A stretch of 8,266 nucleotides of DNA, from assembly GCA_025455505.1 (NCBI GenBank), contig JALOMK010000082.1:1-8266 (forward strand). The letters are read 5' to 3'. A program made the position numbers and the translations under genes. How positions within the stretch are numbered: the stretch's first letter is position 1; every line of letters begins with the position of its first letter. Source of the DNA: Bacteroidales bacterium (GTDB lineage Bacteria > Bacteroidota > Bacteroidia > Bacteroidales > VadinHA17). Below the pieces are notes generated by a model that saw only the letters and a program-made list of their open reading frames with translations, ran no database searches and was not told the DNA's origin. This document shows, piece after piece, positions 5,722-8,266 of this stretch.

Positions 5722-6279
5722 ATGAGAAGATCCTTGCCCGGCATTTTTTGCCTGATCTTTGCTGCGATGCCTGTGCATACCCAGGCACAAAAGCAGGCAA
5801 ACAATTCAATTGGGATACAACTCAATCCCTACATTGACGAACACTTCTTCACAGGTACATTCTGCAGGCCTGTATATGCGCTGAGATATACTTTCAGCAT
5901 TGGGGACAAGCTTACACTGGGACCGGAGTTAAGCGGATACATGGTGAAACACAAAACAACCGAGTATCGTTATACCACTTTCAATACCGGGGGCTATGCA
6001 AGGTATTCCTTCCTGCCTCAGTCAAGGATAAGGCCATTTGCCGAGGTCAGTGCCGCCTATACATTTTATAAGCTTAAAGTGCCTGAAAATTATTATACCC
6101 CTTCCGGAACATATCCGCCTGAAAGCGGCAACGAATTCTCATGGTATGCTGCTCCGGGAGTGTCGCTCTGGAGCAAGTCCCGCAAAATGAGCCTTGACCT
6201 GATGTACAAGTTCTCGGACGATTACTTTATCAACGGCAAGAAGTCTGTATTCTCATACAGGTTCAACTTCTGGTTCTGA
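5722..6279 (+). CDS. Small outer-membrane beta-barrel protein
   Basis: A 185-residue exported protein. Residues 1-22 are a signal peptide (basic start, hydrophobic core, cleavage probably at TQA|QKQ). The mature part alternates short aromatic beta-strands, for example SIGIQLNPYI (29-38), ALRYTFSI (53-60), LTLGPELSGYMV (64-75), GGYARYSFL (90-98), RPFAEVSAAYTFYKL (104-118), EFSWYAAPGVSLW (138-150) and KMSLDLMYKF (155-164). It ends YRFNFWF, with a terminal Phe as expected for insertion by the BAM machinery. The size suits about eight strands, like OmpA/OmpX-type or porin-family barrels. No OmpA peptidoglycan domain is present. Substrate or role is unknown. It converges with the thiamine pyrophosphokinase gene, leaving 29 bp between their stops and only a weak GGAA/TTCC hairpin. 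Confidence 0.78.
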   Translation: MRRSLPGIFCLIFAAMPVHTQAQKQANNSIGIQLNPYIDEHFFTGTFCRPVYALRYTFSIGDKLTLGPELSGYMVKHKTTEYRYTTFNTGGYARYSFLPQSRIRPFAEVSAAYTFYKLKVPENYYTPSGTYPPESGNEFSWYAAPGVSLWSKSRKMSLDLMYKFSDDYFINGKKSVFSYRFNFWF

Positions 6280-6308
6280 AAAGGAAATGACAAGTTCCGG
6301 GATGAATT

Positions 6309-6932
6309 TCAGGCATGTTTTTGAAAGACAATCACTCTCCCGGACCTGAATGTTAGTGTGATCTCATTTCCAGTGGCCTCGTTAAGTGATCCGCACCACC
6401 AGTTGAGCAGCTTCCTGTTCACAAGAGGATATCTCAGACCTGAAGAAGTGATCTCAGTGCCAGGAACTATAGAAAAAACAGAAACCTGCTGACCTGGAAA
6501 TGACGCCAATGACGCCGGGCCCGGCAGAGGTGTGAAGATGCCGTTGTCCGTGACCATGACAAGGTCTGCCAGGAGCACATATTCGGCAAGCAGTGATATG
6601 TTGGCTATTGTGTGATCCTCCCTTTTGCCTGTTGCGCCAAGGATCACAAGATTGGTCAGCCCCTTTGCCACAGCCCACTTAACTGCCTTTGTGAGATCGT
6701 TTGTCTCCTGGTCGGGATCCCTGAAGAGCCTGTCGCTGAATCGCTCTGACAGGGCGGAATCTATTGAATCCATATCACCGACGATCGCATCGGGGATGAA
6801 GCCTGCCTCAACAAGAGCCCGTGCAGCACCGTCGCAGCAGATTATCGAAGTTGCCGTGGCAAGATACTGCAGGGGCACCCTGTGCCTCGGGAATTCGCCA
6901 TCTGCCACTATAACCGTACTCTTCTCAACCAT
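6309..6932 (-). CDS. Thiamine pyrophosphokinase (thiamine diphosphokinase)
   Basis: A 207-residue cytoplasmic enzyme that transfers pyrophosphate from ATP to thiamine, giving thiamine diphosphate. The conserved motifs are present in order: CDGAA (33-37), GDMDSI (52-57), DQETNDLTKA (74-83) and GATGKREDHTIANI (99-112). The aspartates in GDMDS and in the D-E-ND segment bind Mg-ATP in the family. The C-terminal beta-domain has SSGLRYPL (163-170) and the SLNE motif (182-185), which help bind thiamine. Length is normal and the start MVEKSTVIVADGE fits. It lies 68 bp after the PnuC-family gene on the same strand and is the last gene of the receptor-transporter-kinase set. The enzyme traps imported thiamine by pyrophosphorylating it. 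Bacterial symbols in use are thiN or, in comparative work on this phylum, tnr3; I leave the symbol empty. Confidence 0.93.
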   Translation of the reverse strand: MVEKSTVIVADGEFPRHRVPLQYLATATSIICCDGAARALVEAGFIPDAIVGDMDSIDSALSERFSDRLFRDPDQETNDLTKAVKWAVAKGLTNLVILGATGKREDHTIANISLLAEYVLLADLVMVTDNGIFTPLPGPASLASFPGQQVSVFSIVPGTEITSSGLRYPLVNRKLLNWWCGSLNEATGNEITLTFRSGRVIVFQKHA

Positions 6933-7000
6933 TTTTCAGATCCGATTTTATCCTGTGTGGAAAAAATTGCCAGACCCTGCAGCCAGGAGGAAACTCCTTG

Positions 7001-7861
7001 TCAGCTGCTTGTCCCGATTGTCTTCCTCCACTGCCTCAGCCCTTCGAATGACATCACGCAATATACAATATATAATACAACCGTTGGATACAATCCCCTG
7101 TATGTAAATAGAACTGCCGATACAAGATTGACAATTATCCAAAGGTACCAGTGTTCATATATCTTCCTTGCCAGCATCCATGTCGCCACAATGGAGAGTG
7201 ATGTTATAAATGAATCCCAGACCGGCACGGGTGAATCAGTGTATTCCGACAGTATAAACCATATTATGGCAAACAAAATAACAAGAACGAGGAGAAGAAT
7301 CAGCGCAACAGGTCTTCGAATATGAGTCACTTTAATCATTCGCCCACTGCCCCGGCTTCCATCCTTGGCCTCTCCCCCCTCTCTCCCCTTCTCCTTTTCT
7401 CCTCTTCTCCCCCTCTCCTCTTCTCTCCCTTCCTGTCCTTGCCCCTTACTCCGTGCCGCCTGCTCCATGCCCTCTGCCCTGTGCCCTCTGCCATGTGCCT
7501 CAACCACCCATGACCCCTCCCGGGAGGTGATTTCCGTTACGCCGTTCGTCGTTCGTCGTTCGTCATTTTCACCCACCACTGGCCCCTGCTCCCTGCCCCC
7601 TGCTCCATGCCCTCCGCCCTGAGCCCTGCGCCCATGGCTCCACCAGTACCAGCCAATAAAACTTATTGCAAGGTAATAGGCCTGAAGGCTCATGTCGGCA
7701 TAAAGCTTGCTGCCGAAAAACACATAGATGTAAACTGCCGAAGTGACAATTCCCACGAACCACAGCCACCTGTTCTGCCTGACCTCGAGAAAAACATACA
7801 GGATGCCGGCAACAGCCCCGAATAATTCAATCCCGTTATCAGCAAACCATTGTCCAAACAT
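7001..7861 (-). CDS. pnuT: PnuC-family transporter, likely thiamine (PnuT type), with a repeat-derived insert
   Basis: A 286-residue inner-membrane protein of the PnuC/SWEET-like fold. The N-terminal half has FGAVAGILYVFLEVRQNRWLW (14-34), then SAVYIYVFFGSKLYADMSLQ (41-60) and SFIGWYWW (67-74), the PnuC signature. The C-terminal half (183-280) has helices from ALILLLVLVI onward, WDSFITSLSIVATWMLARK (215-233) and HWYLWIIVNLVSAVLF. Between them residues about 77-173 are Gly/Arg/Glu/Gln-rich, hydrophilic and repeat-derived; without them the protein is about 189 residues, the normal size. The thiamine assignment comes from the neighbours: a TonB receptor before and thiamine pyrophosphokinase after, an arrangement reported for Bacteroidetes. 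Nicotinamide riboside is the alternative substrate. Both halves look intact, so the protein may still work with an enlarged loop; this is inference. Confidence 0.82.
   Translation of the reverse strand: MFGQWFADNGIELFGAVAGILYVFLEVRQNRWLWFVGIVTSAVYIYVFFGSKLYADMSLQAYYLAISFIGWYWWSHGRRAQGGGHGAGGREQGPVVGENDERRTTNGVTEITSREGSWVVEAHGRGHRAEGMEQAARSKGQGQEGREEERGRRGEKEKGREGGEAKDGSRGSGRMIKVTHIRRPVALILLLVLVILFAIIWFILSEYTDSPVPVWDSFITSLSIVATWMLARKIYEHWYLWIIVNLVSAVLFTYRGLYPTVVLYIVYCVMSFEGLRQWRKTIGTSS
7369..7434 (-). repeat. 66-nt uninterrupted purine run (coding strand)
   Basis: The plus strand is pyrimidine only from 7369 to 7434, with imperfect mirror symmetry such as CTCTCCCCCCTCTC (7370-7383). The coding strand is therefore all A/G and encodes an Arg/Glu/Gly/Lys run (about residues 143-165 of the transporter). 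Such tracts can adopt triplex DNA. Confidence 0.7.
7541..7561 (-). repeat. Three in-frame-gene heptamers GAACGRC
   Basis: On the coding strand the units are GAACGAC, GAACGAC and GAACGGC in perfect tandem, the same NNACGRC heptamer as island A. They encode residues about 100-107 of the transporter. Because the unit is seven bases, gain or loss of one unit would shift the reading frame. Confidence 0.7.
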
Positions 7862-7927
7862 GCTTATATTATTTCTGTGTCAATATAATTCATTACCGGA
7901 GCTAAATGTCCCCAATCCCGGCAATGG

Positions 7928-7948
7928 CTATCAATTTAATGTTGATAG
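7928..7948 (-). other. Stem-loop between TonB receptor and transporter genes
   Basis: A 7-bp perfect stem CTATCAA/TTGATAG with a 7-nt loop lies in the 103-bp gap. No T-run follows on the transcribed strand, so a classical terminator is unlikely. It could stabilise or process the operon mRNA. The rest of the gap shows no promoter I would trust. Confidence 0.35.
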
Positions 7949-7964
7949 GTTCATTTTACCCTTT

Positions 7965-8266
7965 TCAGAACCTGATCGCGGCCTTTGCAATAAAGTTTAT
8001 CCCGGCCTGCGGAAAATAATATGCCCACGTTTTTTCCATGCCGTCCTCGAACCAGTTGCCGCCATAGGCATTGCTTTCATACATGACATTGAAAATATTG
8101 TTTATGAGCAGCTGAAAATCGGCACCGCTCAGGAACGCGGGCCGTGGCGACCAGTCGATTCTCAGGTTGCTGACAAGGAATGGGTCTATCTTCCTGCTCT
8201 CGCTCATCGTGTTATCGAAATACTGCCTGCCCACGTACTTGTTTATGAAGTGCACCGACAGGTTCT
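7965..8266 (-). CDS. TonB-dependent outer-membrane receptor, C-terminal 99 residues
   Basis: The frame enters from the right edge with no start inside the window and ends at 7965; a GTG at 8255 is an internal Val, not a start. The visible end is the last part of a 22-strand barrel: the segment VHFINKYVGRQYFDNT is a typical strand, as are DPFLVSNLRIDWSP, GADFQLLINNIFNVMYESNAYG (a common TonB-receptor signature) and the final AGINFIAKAAIRF, ending in Phe. The plug domain and TonB box lie outside. Directly downstream on the same strand are the PnuC-family transporter and thiamine pyrophosphokinase, so this is likely the outer-membrane thiamine receptor. Family assignment is firm; the ligand rests on context. 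Confidence 0.88.
   Translation of the reverse strand, partial: NLSVHFINKYVGRQYFDNTMSESRKIDPFLVSNLRIDWSPRPAFLSGADFQLLINNIFNVMYESNAYGGNWFEDGMEKTWAYYFPQAGINFIAKAAIRF

Larger units (their letters stand above)
7343..7633 (-). repeat. Word-repeat island B, inside the PnuC-family gene
   Basis: About 291 bp, an exact multiple of three and free of stops in the gene frame, are low-complexity and G/purine-rich on the coding strand. The coding strand carries repeated words of the type GGGCATGGAGCAGG and GGCAGAGGGCA, the palindrome CCTCCCGGGAGG (7516-7527), three heptamers (7541-7561) and a long purine run. Exact words shared with island A, read on the opposite strand, are CCTCCCGGGAGGGG, GGTGGGTGAAA, ACGGAGTAAGGG and GGCAGGGAGCAGG, but in another order. 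The edges are approximate because they were judged from where PnuC-like sequence stops. Confidence 0.75.

Noticed and set aside
6985..6998. AGGAG/CTCCT hairpin between transporter and pyrophosphokinase genes, and its Shine-Dalgarno-like GGAG
   Set aside because: It is only a 5-bp stem and lies over 50 bp from the next start codon, so it is neither a credible terminator nor a ribosome binding site.
7322..7622. Plus-strand Pro/Ser/Leu-rich open frames
   Set aside because: They are the complement of the repeat block in the transporter gene. Their composition simply reflects the C/T-rich strand and there is no domain or signal.
7968..7992. A plus-strand segment with ACCC, CAGAACCTGATC and GCGG words resembling part of a TPP riboswitch (THI box)
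   Set aside because: It lies on the opposite strand, overlapping the end of the TonB receptor gene. The following conserved THI segment and the first arm with CTGAGA are absent, so the likeness is chance despite the thiamine context.

Overview
The window looks like chromosomal DNA of a Bacteroidota bacterium, probably close to the Bacteroidales or Marinilabiliales. The protein families point there: a DUF4412-type secreted protein, AraC and LuxR regulators with multi-pass membrane N-termini, an RpoE-like ECF sigma factor, and a TonB receptor / PnuC-family / thiamine pyrophosphokinase string. Several start codons are preceded by the Bacteroidota -7 element TAnnTTTG, and none has a clear Shine-Dalgarno sequence. 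All assignments come from reading the sequence; no database was searched.

Left part (1-2860). A secreted DUF4412-type protein runs off the left edge on the minus strand. Upstream of it is a 75-bp intergenic element able to fold as a three-way junction, then a multi-pass membrane protein, also minus. Divergent from that is a plus-strand regulator with seven predicted membrane helices and a C-terminal LuxR/GerE helix-turn-helix. The divergent promoter region carries three exact ATACT-n-AGTAT inverted repeats and one near copy, a plausible binding-site cluster for that regulator.

Middle part (2860-6280). A G-rich island of short tandem words (2870-3087) separates the LuxR-type regulator from a convergent ECF sigma factor. 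Upstream of the sigma gene, on the same strand, is an AraC-type regulator, again with about seven membrane helices. A small SRPBCC/AHSA1-like protein (minus) and a short outer-membrane beta-barrel protein (plus) follow, transcribed divergently.

Right part (6300-8266). Three minus-strand genes form a thiamine uptake and activation operon: the C-terminus of a TonB-dependent receptor, a PnuC-family transporter (PnuT type) and thiamine pyrophosphokinase. The order fits outer-membrane uptake, inner-membrane transport, then pyrophosphorylation. The operon start, where a TPP riboswitch would be expected, lies outside the window.

The most unusual feature is inside the transporter gene. About 290 bp of the same kind of word repeat seen in the intergenic island sits in frame in a cytoplasmic or loop region, adding about 97 Gly/Arg/Glu-rich residues to a protein whose remainder (about 189 residues) is normal PnuC size. 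The two islands share exact words in a different order and the same NNACGRC heptamer. Three tandem heptamers lie within the reading frame, so a one-unit change would shift it.
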